Positions 1 through 11,859 of a stretch of 64,000 nucleotides of DNA are shown here, in pieces. Both the position numbers and the translations under genes were made by a program. Source of the stretch: Tolypeutes matacus (lineage: Eukaryota; Chordata; Mammalia; Cingulata; Chlamyphoridae). The stretch spans positions 409,177 to 473,176 of the forward strand of contig JAKSZT010054570.1 in the NCBI GenBank assembly GCA_026826555.1, written 5' to 3'. The notes beneath the pieces are model-generated. The model ran no database searches. It was not told the DNA's origin and saw only the letters and a list, made by a program, of their open reading frames with translations. Positions within the stretch are counted from its first letter, which is position 1. The number at the start of each line of letters is the position of its first letter.

Positions 1-110
1 GGAGCTGCAGCTCAAGCAGGAGCTGGCCATGCTCAACGTCGTCACTGAGGACCTGCGCCTCAAGGACTGGGAGCACTCCATCGCACTGAGGAACATCTCC
101 CTGGCGCAAG
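1..110 (+). CDS. SCARA5: SCARA5 exon, end of extracellular stalk (5' truncated by window)
   Basis: The reading frame starts at base 2 and gives 36 residues, including the run [15 protein letters not shown] and ending NISLAQ. The leucine-rich, charged, collagen-free sequence is the end of the alpha-helical stalk that trimerises the receptor. NIS is an N-glycosylation sequon. The exon ends after base 110, the first base of a glycine codon (phase 1), followed by the donor gtaccc. That donor is weak because it lacks G at +5. No acceptor is visible on the left, so the exon begins before the window. A reading frame from the ATG at 29 runs on into the intron to 391, but this is only read-through of the exon frame. 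Confidence 0.93.
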
Positions 111-1261
111 GTACCCGCCTGGCCCACGCCAGCCCGCAGGCCGGCCTTACACCCCCTGCCCTGGGCCCCTGCTGCTCCGGCCTACCCCCTGTGGCACCCG
201 CCCTTCTCCTAGGAGTCTGTCAGGCAAGTGAACTGGCCATTGGGACTCATACCCCTCTTTTCACTTTGGCTCTACAGAGCCCCAGAATTTTCTGCTCCAG
301 TGGCCCTGTGCCCACTCCCAGAGGCTGCACAGGTCTCCTCTGGGTAAATCCATCCCAGGGTAGGGGGCACTCTCACTGTCCACACTTCTAGGCATGAAAA
401 CAGCCAAGGGTGGCTGATGGGGGTTGGGGAGGGTAGGTGTACTCAGAGTTTGTGGGCTGCAGTGTCCAAGAATTTGGGGAGGGAAGGCACAGGGAGGAAG
501 AGAGTCAGGCTGCAGTCTCAGGAGAGGAACAGAGAGCGTGTGGAATGCCAAGGAGTGACAGAATTCCAAATTTGAACCTGGACTTCTGGGCTGCTAGGAA
601 GATTTATTCATCCAAGTAGAAGAACATGCTTAACAATTTATTTTGGACCCAGTCCTTTACCATTCCAAAGCTAGTGTGCTTTTCCTCACCTGTGGCCCTG
701 GTTTGTCTTTCCTGCCTGCTCCTCCGCTGATCCAGGGATTGCAGACAGAACGGTCTGTGGGGCCAGTGGAGCAATGTAAATGAGTAGTGACCAGGTGTCA
801 CTTTTGGAGCAGCCACTATTCAAAACCAACTAATTTTTGCCAGGCTGAAGGTGGGCCCAGATTGACATGGTCTTCCAATGTTTCAAGGGAAACCAGAAGT
901 ATGGAATTTTATGGAAATTTTCTAATTATTTAACTCTGTGGACCAAACAAAACATATCTGTGGGCCATGGATGGCCCATAGCCAGTCAGCGTATAACCCC
1001 CATCCCGTATGAACCATTGGGGCTAGTGGGAGACATCTTCTCACTGCCCCGGAAGCATGTCATGCCGTTCCCAACACCATGCCTTTCCTTGAGCTGTCAC
1101 TCCTAAGTGGGATGTCCTCCTTCCTCTTCCTCATCACCTAGCCAGATCCCATGGATCCTTCAAATTCAAACTCAAATCCACCTACTCTAAGAACTCCCCC
1201 TGACCTCTCTAGCTCATCACTGTCTCCTTCCCCTGAGCTTCTCCATTAATCTCAGTCAACA

Positions 1262-1475
1262 GTAGTAATGATGAACCTTCCATTTATATAGTACTTTACA
1301 GAGAGCTTTCACGTACATTATTGTGAGTAAAAGTGGGTTCTCATGACAACTGGTTGGCTTCAGACAGGCTTTATTATTGAAGGAGGGGTAGGATTTCTGC
1401 AGGAAGAAATCAGACTCAGAAAGGCTACCTGACTTACTCAAAGGCACACGACTGCTAATGATGCAACCCAGCTAT
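1262..1475 (-). repeat. MIR-like fragment
   Basis: Ancient mammal-wide SINE-type text, including a stretch like tatagtactttacagag and wording such as gactcagaaaggct typical of MIR cores. Divergent; the orientation and edges are uncertain. Confidence 0.4.
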
Positions 1476-1477
1476 GG

Positions 1478-1552
1478 GTTTTTATTAACTGTTTTATTGA
1501 GGTATACTCCACATACCATAAAATTTACTTGTTTTAAGTATACATTCAGTGA
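1478..1552 (-). repeat. L1 3'-end fragment
   Basis: The phrase tgttttattgaggtatactc followed by cataccataaaatttact is characteristic of the 3' UTR of old L1 elements read in antisense. Short fragment, no coding potential. Confidence 0.55.
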
Positions 1553-1904
1553 ACAAGCCAGGACATTAATTTCAAAGCCCAGTGCTCATTCTACTAAACC
1601 ACAGTCTATTCTGATCTATTCATCACAATTTCCTCAGTGCAACACACATAACTGGAACTCGCTGAATGTTTACCAAACAACTGTTTAAATCTTGAAATTG
1701 GGTAATCAAAGCCTTTCCCAGCCCACTCTGGTTTTCTTGTCCTAGGTGACTTTGGGCTTTCACATCTAGGACGTCAAAGGAAAGGAGGGAGTAGAATTTC
1801 TACTTTGAAGCCAAGCCCCTGGGATCTTACCTTTCCCCATCTTGTCTTTTCCTTGACCTCTCCTGCCCACAGCAGTCATTTCAGCTACTTATTAACAGCA
1901 GCTA

Positions 1905-2100
1905 CACTGAACTATGAGCCAGGAATATTGTCGACGTTAATCCTCTAAATAGACATTAAAGACTGCTAAGCCTCATGTCTTACCGAAAAACGTGTGCTTG
2001 TCCCTATTTTATAGATGAGAAGCCTGAAGCCTGAAACATGAAAGGTTAGGTAACTGCCCCACTATTTCTTATGTGGTTGGCAAGTGGTCAAGCCAAGTTC
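1905..2100 (+). repeat. MIR-like fragment
   Basis: Contains the MIR-style phrase ttttatagatgagaagcctg followed by gtaggtaactgcccc-like text, next to a degraded gtgccaggcac equivalent. Old and divergent. Confidence 0.45.
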
Positions 2101-3104
2101 CAAAACAGAGTCTTTCTGGCTCAGACTTCAGATGCCCATGTTCTTGTCACTGACCATCCTGCTTCCTGGGGTAGAGAGGTACCAACTATAAGCATTTGAT
2201 GACCAGAGAACAGAGCAGATAACCAGAGAACAGAGCATGGTCTCTTGGACTCGTTCCTGTATTTGGAGGTCAGTCCCTCCCAGGCTTTCTCCCTTTCCTT
2301 CCTCTTCCAGTCAAAAGACATCTCAAGATGAGATTTCTGAGCATCACCATGCTTTCTGCTGGTGTGTCCTCCTGGACCTCACTGAACTTTTTACACCTGG
2401 TTCTTTAATTTCTAAGTCCACTCTTCCTAGCTCTAACTGAAATCGCTCTGGTTCACTCTTTTGCCAGGGTTCTTACAGTGAAATCTTTCTTTGCTGCTTA
2501 AACAAAGTTTCTCACTCAGTTCCCTTGAACTGGAAGTTCCACCTCAGTCTTGCCTCCCATCCGGTCTTCAGGGTTTGGTTTCTGGATGGGCTGCTGGCTT
2601 TTCAGTCATGCCCCTCTGGCTCCCAGTATCCCCACTGCATCTGGGGTCTCCTTCCCCACTTCCCTCTCTCTTGGTTGCCAAGGTACACAATTGATATTAT
2701 TAAAGAGACTTCTGTTCAGCCTATCTGAATGTAATTACCATTTGAGACAAAATCCTACCCTGGTCTTTGGAGAAGGGGTGTTTTACCAGACAAGCTTCCA
2801 TGCATTTGCCTACTGCTGTTTGGAGAGATCTTTCAGCTTTAGCTTTGTCCACTTCCCTCTTACAGTCTTTAAAAAACACTCACTCACACACACACACTCA
2901 CAGCCTTTGCCCTTTCCTGGGTTAGAATCCACACACAAATACTCAACTGTATATTTTTCATATATAGCTTATTTATATTACTCTTGAGTGATATGGTTTC
3001 CACTCTCTCACTTTGTTATACGTACTAAGAGAGGGAAAGTGTGAGTGAAGGCTTGAAGGCAGGGCTCTCCAGCCGTATTCAGATGGCTCTGTTTGCAAGA
3101 AATT

Positions 3105-3262
3105 ATGAAATCATGGAGCAGTAATAGATCTCCAAGATCATCTAGTACAGTCTTCTTGTTTTGCAGTTGAGGACCTGGAGGCCCAAAGAGGAGGAATGAC
3201 TTTCCTAAGTGAGACGCCTTGTCAGTGGCCCAGCTGGAACTAGAAAACACATCTCTTAATGC
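3105..3262 (+). repeat. MIR/L2-like ancient fragment
   Basis: Degraded text of the type tttgcagttgaggacctgga followed by gcccaaagaggaggaatgac and a cagctggaactagaa ending, resembling the common mammalian MIR core. Class uncertain. Confidence 0.35.
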
Positions 3263-3734
3263 GTAAAAACAAGCTTTCAAACCAAATTTTTCTGTGGGCT
3301 ACATTCTTGTTTTAGAAACAAAAACATCATGTAGAAGAGGAGAGAGAGAGAGTCTGGCCCCACAAATAATTATGAAGGGATGGAGTGATAGAGTGAGGCC
3401 TTGGATTCCAGGCTCAAAAGTTTGGACTTTAGCCTCTAGTTGAAAGGGGCCCATTGAAGGTTTTGGAGCATTCCTGCGAATGGAGTGGCATGTCCAACAG
3501 TGTTTCTACTTTATAAAGATTGTGAGGCACAAACTGGGCAGTGATTCCCTGGGTGGGTTGTATCATGCTCACCTTCCACCACTGATTCTCTGCTGGGAAG
3601 GGCGTGGAGATCGTGCTGTGAAAATGAACAGTAGCAGCCCAGCCTCACCACCACCCCTTTGCCCTCTGAGGCTCAGAGGAAAGCATGCTGGTCGTGAAGG
3701 CAGGAGACCGTGTATCTTGATTTGCCAGTCCACT

Positions 3735-4204
3735 ATGACAGATACCACACGGTGCATTGGCTTATACAACACAAATTGATTGGCTCACAGTTTAGAGGCT
3801 AAAAGTCCAAAACCAAGGCAAGGCCAATGCTTTCTTTGGGGTCGGCAGCGTCCCGGGGATGGCAGTCCTCCGTCACATGGCGATGTCCTTGGTTTCCTCT
3901 TGTGTGGTTATCTCTGTCTCACTGCTTCTGAATTTCTTCTGCTTGTAAAGGACTCCAATAATATGGATTAAGGCCCACCCTGATTCAGTTGGGCCACACC
4001 CTAACCAATAGTGCACTTTTAAAGGGTCTTTTTTTTTTTTTTCTGGAGGTACTGGAAATTGAACCTGGGACCTCATACGTGGGAAGCAGGTGCTCAACCA
4101 CTTGAACTACATCTGCTCCCCTCAAAGTGTCTTATTTACAAATAGTTCCACAACCACAGGGACGTGGACTATGATTAAGGTACATAAATCAATCTACCAC
4201 ACCA
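3735..4204 (-). repeat. MaLR-like LTR, antisense, interrupted by SINE
   Basis: The sequence resembles the LTRs at 33813-34415 and 59541-59985: a ggctcacagtttagaggc start, ctgcttgtaaaggactccaa, and an end rich in aatctaccacaccaca. A SINE interrupts it at 4029-4122. This class of LTR derives from ERVL/MaLR retroelements and is non-coding. Confidence 0.6.
4029..4122 (-). mobile_element. tRNA-derived SINE (DAS type), antisense monomer
   Basis: A poly(T) run leads into ctggaggtactggaaattga, the complement of a pol III B box, and ends atctgctcccct, the complement of the SINE head. The flanks aaagggtctt and aaagtgtctt look like a target-site duplication with one change. Inserted into the older LTR. 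Confidence 0.8.
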
Positions 4205-6309
4205 CAGCAGGGGGCAGTCACTGCAGCTTTTTGGGCGGGAGTCTCCTCACCTGAGAAATGGGACTGCTAATCCCTGCCCTGTCCACATTTTCAGAGTTAT
4301 GGAGAGAGTACCTTGACTGATGAAAGCGAGAGAGCTCTTAAAACTGTAAGGGTAATAGATGCTGAGCGTTCAGTGCCCAGTGACACCAGGGACATGGAAG
4401 GAGAGAGTCTGCTCTGGAGCAATTAACTGAGGGACTTGACCCCTGTCATCTGCCCGAGGATTAGCGTGGTTCTGACTATGGTGTTTATGTTAAGATTTTG
4501 ATCACTGTTCTACTGGCCTCGGGCCTGGTTCATCAGCTGTCATGATAATTTCTTCTTGGCAGGTCACTCCCCGGATTGCAGCGCACGCAGATTCCCCCAC
4601 CCCATCACTTGTTCCAGATCCTGGGAAGGGAGAAAGCATTGCTTTGTCCCTCTCTGTTGGCTGGTCCCCAGAAAAACCCTGGTGTTTCTCCCAAATGTTC
4701 AGTCACATATCCTTAGCTCTGTTCAGAAGATGTTTCCAGCTGGACTGCCACAGGCAGCTCAGGCAAGGGCGAAACTGCACTGGGGGCGAGTATGTGGGGA
4801 GTGGGCAAGAATGTTGGTGGGTGGGCTCTGGCAGGGCCCTGAGAGGGGAACCCAGGCCCTCTGGAGGAGGCAGATCAGGTAAGAGAAGCTGGTACACAGG
4901 CCAGGAAGCAGTAGTGGACCTGTTCGGAGGCTGTTTCCACTGTTGAAGACAAATAGCTCTGCTTTAGGAAGTGGGACCCTCTTCCTCCATGTTCCAGCCC
5001 CTCCCCATCCTCTGACCTGCTGAAGCAATGGAAAGGATGAGAAACAAGACATGTAAAAATTGAGACGTTCAAAAGCTCATCTGGGTACCACTGGGTCACA
5101 CTGGGGACCACAGCTGCTACCATAGCAGCTTCCACTGCTGCCCAGTCATTCTTTGACTCCTCTCAGGTCCTGGGAAGCCAGACTCTGACCCTGCAGACAG
5201 GTCTGTCCTCCCAGTGGCCACAGTCCCACCCATATGCAGGAAGCAGGCAGAGGCTGGCTGGACCAAGCTCAGGGACACGCCCAACGAGGGGATGGGCACA
5301 GTGAGCTCCAGGGCCTCTTCTGGGGCCTGGATCTGAGCTCTGTCAGCAGTGCTCAAGAGGGTGAGAAACCTGGGCAGGAAGGACTGAGCTCAGAGAAAGG
5401 AAAGGATTTAGCTGATATTTGGCGACACCGTGAAGAGAATGTGTTTGCTTGATGTGACGGAGAATTTGGGTGAGGAAACATGAAACAGTGAGTTTGCAGA
5501 AGAAGGGGTCAGGTTGTGAGTGGGCTGCAGACAGAGCAGGGGCTGCAGCACGTTGTGCAGTGAGGGCCTTCGGGGAGTCAGAGTTCATTGGATTGTTTCG
5601 ATGTTCTGGAGGGATTAATCGGACAGCGAGACGCACAGTGGGCTGGAGAGAGAGACTAGAGACAAGAAGGTCCTTATAAAGGCAGGAGTAAGGCAATAAG
5701 GCCCCCAATGAGGAGGACAGCGGTGAGGAAGGAGGTAGAGAAATGCCAAAGGAATCACAGACAAAGCCCTATGAGTACCAGGGTTTGTCTGTGTGTGGAG
5801 GTGGGAATGGTCAAGGAAAGGGAGGAGTCAAAGAAGGTCTGAGATTTCTAGCCTGCATTTCTGAGAGAATATTAGTTCTGATACACATCATGAAAAGTCA
5901 GAACTCAAGAGTGCATTTCCCATGGGCAGCAAAGATTTTTAAAGACCACTTGGGCCCCGATTGCCAGCCAGCCAGGCCTCATGAGTCTCAGACTGGCCCA
6001 AATTTTAGGCTCTTCTGAATCTCCTGGGCCAGCACTGCCTAAGGACAGGACTAAGGCTTAGAGACCCGTCTTTCCTGTCCACTCCAGCTTCTCTCCATTA
6101 ATCTCTAGTAAAGACCCTTATTGGGTTTTTTAAAGTATATCAACGTGTTGCATGATTTTTCAACCTGCCTCTTCCTGGATGACCAATTCAGCCTTGGCAG
6201 AATACTTTCAGATGCACCTTAGAATAACTATAGCCAGTAAACTTTTAATAGTTCTGATAAAACATTATGAAAAGTCCGCTACTGATGGGTCAAGGACAGC
6301 CTTACCATT

Positions 6310-6976
6310 TGTATTAGTCAGCCAAATGGGTGCTGATGCAAAGTACCAGAAATCTGTTGACTTTTATAAAGGGCATTTATTTGGGGTAGAAGCTTACAGT
6401 TACAAGGCCCTAAAGAGTCCACCTTCAGATACCATAAGAGGTACTTTCTCACCCAAAGTCTGTTGCCACATGTTGGCGCAAGGTGGCGGGCAATGTCTGT
6501 GAGGGTTCAGCCTTCCTTCTTCCTCTTAAGGCTCCGTGGGTCCAGCTTTTCTGATCTCAGCTGTAGGCTGGTGTAAGGCTCGTCTCTCTTCCTGGGGCTC
6601 ATTTCTTTCTGGGCTCAGCTGCTCTGTTCTCTTCAAAGGTCAGCTGTAAACTATCAGGCGAATGGCTCAACTCTCCCCAGGGCTCCAGCATCAAAACCAA
6701 ATTCTCTCCTCTGCTGTGCCTTTTTCTGTGTATCTACTTCTGTGTGTTCTTGATTGAGCATCCATTTATATAGTCTACCAAGGGGGGTGGGGACTCAACC
6801 CTGCATGCCCTAATGATGTGGTTGAATCAAAGCCCTAATCTTAACATAATTTAATCAAAGCCATCTCAGCTGAATCTCATACAGTCAAAGGGTATCACCA
6901 CTAGAGGAACAGACCAGTTTACAAACATAATCAGTATCTCCTTTTTGGAATTCATAAATAATATCAAACTGCCACA
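6310..6976 (-). mobile_element. Solo LTR, ERVL/MaLR-like, 667 bp, with 5-bp TSD
   Basis: On the + strand it begins tgtattagtcagcc and ends tcaaactgccaca, so the termini are the canonical TG...CA. It is flanked on both sides by ccatt (6305-6309 and 6977-6981), a perfect 5-bp duplication as made by ERVL-type integrases. No internal region is present, so this is a solo LTR left by recombination. The same LTR head occurs at 7540, 8727 and 26582. Confidence 0.75.
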
Positions 6977-7529
6977 CCATTCAAAGGCTACAAAGCCTTT
7001 TTATAGCTAATATGTCATGTAATGCAGGTGCTCCTCATTACAACTGCATAAGAAAGGAAATTTTATCCACATTTTATAGAACCAAGACCTGAACCAAGAT
7101 GCTTCATGTCCATTCTCAACTCCCACCCACCCCCAATTCTCTTTGCCATCCTGATGCCCCAGGACTTGAGGTTTCACCATGAGAGTCATTCCACTGTACA
7201 GAATTCTCCCTTGACAAGTTACTCCTGGGAAGATCCATACATTGAGTCACACCCACATCAGAGGGAGGAAAGGAGCCTTGTATCTATGTCCAGCTCAGTG
7301 CCTGGGGTCCTGGGCATCATATGAGGAGGTCCAGATGACAGGGAGAGCTGAGTGAGAAAGGGGCAGGGAATACCTGTAGGCAGGTCTAGTCTCATGGCTG
7401 AGCTCGATGGAGTGCAATGATACATGCACCTCTCTCCATTTCCTTTTCTACAGCCCTAACCTTGTGGGCTAGTTGCAGGAATGGGAGTTGTGAAGCTCAT
7501 TTGTTTGTTAATTATGCCTTTCATTTATT

Positions 7530-8770
7530 GTATGAAATAGCAGTTTGATATTGTTCATGAATTCCAAAAATAGATACCAGATTATGTTTGTAAACTGGTC
7601 TGTTCCTCTGAGCATAATAGATTGTATTGGATTCAGAGGTTTCACCGGATGATAGTGCCCCATTTGAGGACTTAACTAAACTTGGAACTTGTAAATCAGG
7701 ATTGAAGATGCAGTTATACAGGAAATACTTGTGGAAAATCTTACTGTCTGATGGCTTGGACCCCTGCTTTCTTGCATGCTAAATCAACAAGCTTTTTGAG
7801 ACAGCTATATGAACAAAACCACTGTCAGTTTGGACTAAAAGGGACACAGATGGGAGAGATTGAAGGGGAAATGACTTCAAGAGGAAAACCCTAGAAACTG
7901 GGATCTGGAATTAAGACCTCTCTTTGGGCCAAGAGAGGAACCCCACCCATGTGTACAAAGAGGGTGAGTTTGCCCCAGCATTTGAAGAGGGTGGATGTTC
8001 CTGCCCACTGTTCAGGGGGACTTTTGCCGCCCTGTGGTACAGAGAGGGTGGAGCACATTCCCCAAGGATTAGGGAGGTTGAGGTCACCACCCCACATGTC
8101 TGAGAGTGGTGGGCCTGTCCCCCATGGATTAGAGAAGGCCAGGTCACCAACTCATTGCTCTGAGAGGGTTGGGCCTGTATGCTAAAGGTTAGGGAAAATG
8201 TTGTCTTCAGTTCAGTGTACTAGGGGGGTTAAGACTGTAACGCAAAGATTGGGTAAAGTGTGGCAATCACCTCAGCACTCTTGGAGGTCTGCAGCTTGGT
8301 CGCCACCCAGATGCTTGATGAGGGTGGAACCAAGAAAATGGCCATTGGGCAAGCCTGTGGAAAGGGTGTGTCCCCACGAGGCCCCAGGGAGAAGAAACCA
8401 TCATCTTAAGAATGACTCTCAGACTTTGACATCTAATGAAGTATGCCCTGCAAATTTACAGGAATGTAGGGGACCCATGACTCATGTTTCCCTCTCAATT
8501 TCTCCTTATTGTAATGCAAGTGTTTATCCTTTGTCCATTTGTATATTGAAGGCAGATAAATGGTTTTGTAAGTTTCAGAGGTCTACAGCCAAACTGGACT
8601 TTGCCCCAAGACAAATTGTATTTCTTTAAATTGATTGTGATATGATTTTGTACTTAGCATTGTACTGTTATAAGGTTTTTTTTTTAATATTGTAATGTCT
8701 TTTTTAGAATTCAGAAGGTGGAGTGTAGCAGTTTGATATTGTTTATGAATTCCAAAAATAGATACCTATG
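7530..8770 (+). mobile_element. MaLR-like retroelement remnant: partial LTR, internal region, partial second LTR
   Basis: A head of the form tagcagtttgatattgttc with atgaattccaaaaatagata occurs at about 7543 and again at 8727. The second copy follows a purine-rich tract (agaaggtggag), which looks like a polypurine tract before a 3' LTR. The 1.1 kb between resembles MaLR internal sequence in composition and layout and has no intact coding frame. Both LTRs are truncated. It includes a tandem block at 8040-8285. Family assignment is by recognition. Confidence 0.55.
8040..8285 (+). repeat. Degenerate tandem repeat, about 60-bp unit, four units
   Basis: Four successive units each begin with gagagggt-, gagagtgg- or ggggggtt-like text, continue with ggcctgt...ggattaggga, and end in tcaccac...ctct. 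They start near 8040, 8101, 8161 and 8221. Units are roughly 70% alike by eye. The block lies inside the MaLR-like element. Confidence 0.6.
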
Positions 8771-9548
8771 ATCTTAGACATGTCCCCAACATGTTCTGTG
8801 TCTCCATTCTGTCATTCGAAAAGTGGCATAAATGTGGCCAGTCTTACTTTGCTTTTCTTTGCAGAAAAGGGGAAGGTGGCTACAAAATGGAGTCCTCCTT
8901 AAATGATTTGTATAATTTGTGAACTTTTAAATTGCTGATGACTTTCCCCCCATGCACGTGCCATGGAACTCTTAACCAGCTGTCAACTTTGGTTAGGGTT
9001 TGAGGACAGTGCCAACTTTTGGAATGTATCATTATATCTCGATCTTGGCAGCATGGTTGTTTTGTATGTATTAACAGCCTCTGATCTCATACAGTCATTC
9101 ATTTATCAAATATTTCTTGTGCAAGACACTACTGCTGTGCTGTGAGGGTACATCTGGGCATTCTTCTTGCTCCTTTTCCTCTCACAAAGCAACTTGATAG
9201 GGTGGAATCAGGAGTTGAGAACTTGGAATCTGTTCTTCACAGCAGACACACAGATATAAAGACATAGTCGTCCTCTCTGGGACCTAGCAATTTTGTTAAG
9301 AAAGAGAGTACACATACACATACAGGATGAGGCAGTGTGAGATAAATGCCAAATAGTACAGAGGACCCAAGCTCAAGCAGGTTGCACACACTTTCAACAG
9401 GAATAATTGGCCAGAGACAGTTTCACCAGGAGGGTGTCAATGAGCAGGTCTTGGGGAGCAGGCAGTGGTAAAAGGCTAACAGGGCAGGCTCCCCAGCACC
9501 CCAGCCTGGGAACAGCAAGATATCTAGCTTGGCAGGTGCAGTAGACCT

Positions 9549-9573
9549 GGGGGTGGGGTGGGGTGGGGAGGGG
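9549..9573 (+). other. G-quadruplex-type tract
   Basis: Five runs of four or more G separated by single T or A bases, on the SCARA5 sense strand. It fits the G4 motif and could form in pre-mRNA or non-template DNA. No function is implied. Confidence 0.6.
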
Positions 9574-9774
9574 CAGGCACACCTGGCTGAAATCATGGTT
9601 CCTTCACTTAATAGCTAGCTTTGACTCAGTCTTGCTGCTGCAACACCCAGGGTTGTTGTGGGGACTGAATACATCACATTCGCTAAATCACCTGCCAGGC
9701 TGGAGCTTTCCCATGGCATAAAGCCCCACTGGAGCAAAGAGAAACCATTCAGGTGCTCCAGCCAGCGATGTGAA

Positions 9775-10380
9775 CAGGATCCTGGCCTCCTCCTGCTCCT
9801 TCACCCAGGTTTAGCCAATTCTGTCTCTTCTACTTTCTCAACAGCTTACTTCCCTTCTGACCGCCACTTCCCTAATTCAAAGTTCTGCCATCTCTTACCT
9901 GGGTTAGAGCCCCCTCCTCAGTCTCCCTGCCTCTGGCCTCTATTGCAATCCATTTCCCACCTTGCAGCCAGAGCTTTCACATGTGCAGGTTTCCTCCAGT
10001 GCCCTCAGAGGTAAGCACTACACGTAGGCCTGGGTCCTCTGGGGCCCTCCATTTTCTCCTCCAGTGGACCTGCAGCTTCCTATCCCATCATGTCTTACAC
10101 ATCTCTTTCTTTCCTTAAAGCCCATATGGGGACTTTTCCACTGCCTGGAACTCTCCCTTTTACTCCCACCCCTCCCTTTACTTGGCTCCCTCCTGTTCAT
10201 CCTTGAGATTTTGGTTTGGATGTTACTTCTTCCAGGAAACCTTCCCTGACCTCCCCAAGACTGGCTTAGGTGGCATCCTATGTGCTTCCAAAGCATAATG
10301 CGCACCCTTCCTCTCTTTAGGAGGGAGTTTTGTTTCCTCTGCAAGATGTCCTGTTCCAGAAAGCAGTCTCTAACCTGAGT
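9775..10380 (+). repeat. L2-like LINE fragment
   Basis: Pyrimidine-rich text with cacctgtgcaggtttcct-like phrases, tgcctggaactctccct and ttccaggaaaccttccctga, typical of mammalian L2 3' regions. It ends just before the acceptor of the first collagen exon. Ancient and divergent. Confidence 0.55.
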
Positions 10381-10400
10381 GCTCTTTGTAACCCTTTCAG

Positions 10401-10481
10401 GACCACCAGGACCCAAAGGTGATCAGGGGGATGAAGGAAAGGAAGGCGAGCCTGGAATTCCTGGATTACCTGGGCTTCGAG
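10401..10481 (+). CDS. SCARA5: SCARA5 collagen exon 1 (9 Gly-X-Y triplets)
   Basis: An 81-nt exon between acceptor ccctttcag and donor gtaata. With the split codons it encodes 27 residues: nine perfect Gly-X-Y triplets beginning GPPGPKGDQGDEG and ending GLPGLR. It opens the collagen triple helix directly after the stalk. The acidic-basic Y and X positions (KGD, DEG, KEG) are typical of soluble collagen-like scavenger receptors. Both borders are phase 1 inside glycine codons, so the exon can be gained or lost without changing the frame or the triplet register. Confidence 0.95.
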
Positions 10482-10913
10482 GTAATAGGAATGCCCCTGG
10501 AAGAGACCTGGGCATACCAGGGATGGGATGAGTTCCCAAATCCATCACTGACCCTCTACTTTCTCCTGGTAAATGATGTGTTATCCTTGGGATAACACTT
10601 AACCCAATTTCAAATTCCTTGTTCTAAGATGCTAATAGATTGTTGGTGTAACAACAGGATGGAACAAATGCCTTTTCATAGAAAGTGCAGGGATCTGAAG
10701 GAAAAGGGTACATGAGAGGCCCACAGCTCCCAGAAGCCACTTCCCACCCCTGGGGCCAGGGTCTGTGTGACCAGGACCTTCAGAAGGAATTGGAGGTGAT
10801 CTACGATCCAGACCAACCTCTCAAGTATGTTTTGCCCCTATAATTTTTCCTGAATCACCCTTCCATTCCTCCTTAGCCTCCCCAGATCTATGACTGGGTT
10901 ATGAACATCTATC

Positions 10914-11384
10914 TGTATTCGCCAGGCTTCTCCAGAGCAACCAGCAGGATATGTGTGTATAAATACATATAAAGAGATTTATTTTATAAGGAATTGGCTA
11001 ACATGACTGTGGGGGTTGGCAAGTCTGAACTCCACAGGGCAGGCTGTAAGCTGGAAAGTCCACTAAAGGTGAAGCTTCCCCAGGGGAAGCTGGAAGGCTG
11101 GAAATTCTGGGAAGAACCAGTGCTGAAATTGAAGGAGAATATCATCTTCTGATCCCTGAAACACCCAGTTCTGGCTTTTAAGACACGGAGCTGATTGGAT
11201 AAGGAGATACCCCACATTGCTGAAGGCAATCCCCTTTCTTGACTGTAGATGCAATCACCTGATTAGAGATGCAAATCGCCTCTACCACACACCTTCACAG
11301 TACCAAGAAGGCCAAAACTTGCTCAATCAAATAACTCAACAGCATAACCTAGCCAAGTTGACACATGAAATTAACTATTAATGG
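10914..11384 (-). repeat. LTR-type repeat, antisense
   Basis: Begins tgtattcgccaggcttctcc with agagattta and aaggaattggctaac text. It ends with tagccaagttgacacatgaa followed by attaacta. Related to the LTR at 51312-51735. The target duplication is unclear here because the distal end is degraded. Confidence 0.6.
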
Positions 11385-11859
11385 TGTGGGGGGGTATTCA
11401 TTAACTACTTCTCCCCTCATTTCCCATCGTGCTACACCCAGTGACAGCCCTGAAGGTCCAAGCATTGGTGGGGAACCTTTTGGCCTTTTGGAAAGAGTAT
11501 GCTCTTCTTAAACTCATTGTCTCAGGACTTTATGGTCAGTTACTCTACCAAACTTTTCATCCCAGTCCATCCATTCCTGAGCTTCTGCTATGAGCAATAT
11601 TTTTCTAAGAGATGATAGAGTGTTCTAAATGATGGAAGAAGAGGAATAGTTTATGGGGTGGGGGGAGAAGGTGGTTGGTATTTGTTTTGGTTAGTCATTA
11701 TAATTCCAAACCATCTCCATCATAAATGTCAAAGGAGTTGCAAACATAGGAGAGGAGGCAGAGCCTGGTAGAGGGAAAGCAGCAGTCTGGCCTCCCCCTC
11801 TCAGGTCTGCTCCCAAAACTTGGAATTGGGGGTGCCCCGTGGCTCACCAGGCTCTGGAA

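Larger units (their letters stand above)
111..10400 (+). other. SCARA5: SCARA5 intron, 10.3 kb
   Basis: Starts gtaccc and ends with the pyrimidine-rich acceptor ccctttcag. Identified contents are MIR-like and L1 3'-end fragments (1262-2100), an LTR with a nested SINE (3735-4204), a solo LTR (6310-6976), a MaLR-like element with internal tandem repeats (7530-8770), a G-run tract (9549-9573) and an L2 fragment just before the next exon (about 9775-10380). I recognise nothing in about 111-1260, 2270-3080, 4400-6300 and 8780-9540 apart from possible small L2 or MIR traces. No additional conserved coding exon is evident. The short open frames there show no known domain. Confidence 0.9.

Noticed and set aside
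8040..8285. CRISPR-like array
   Set aside because: Units are contiguous and degenerate, with no constant repeats separated by unique spacers. The genome is mammalian and the block lies in an LTR element.
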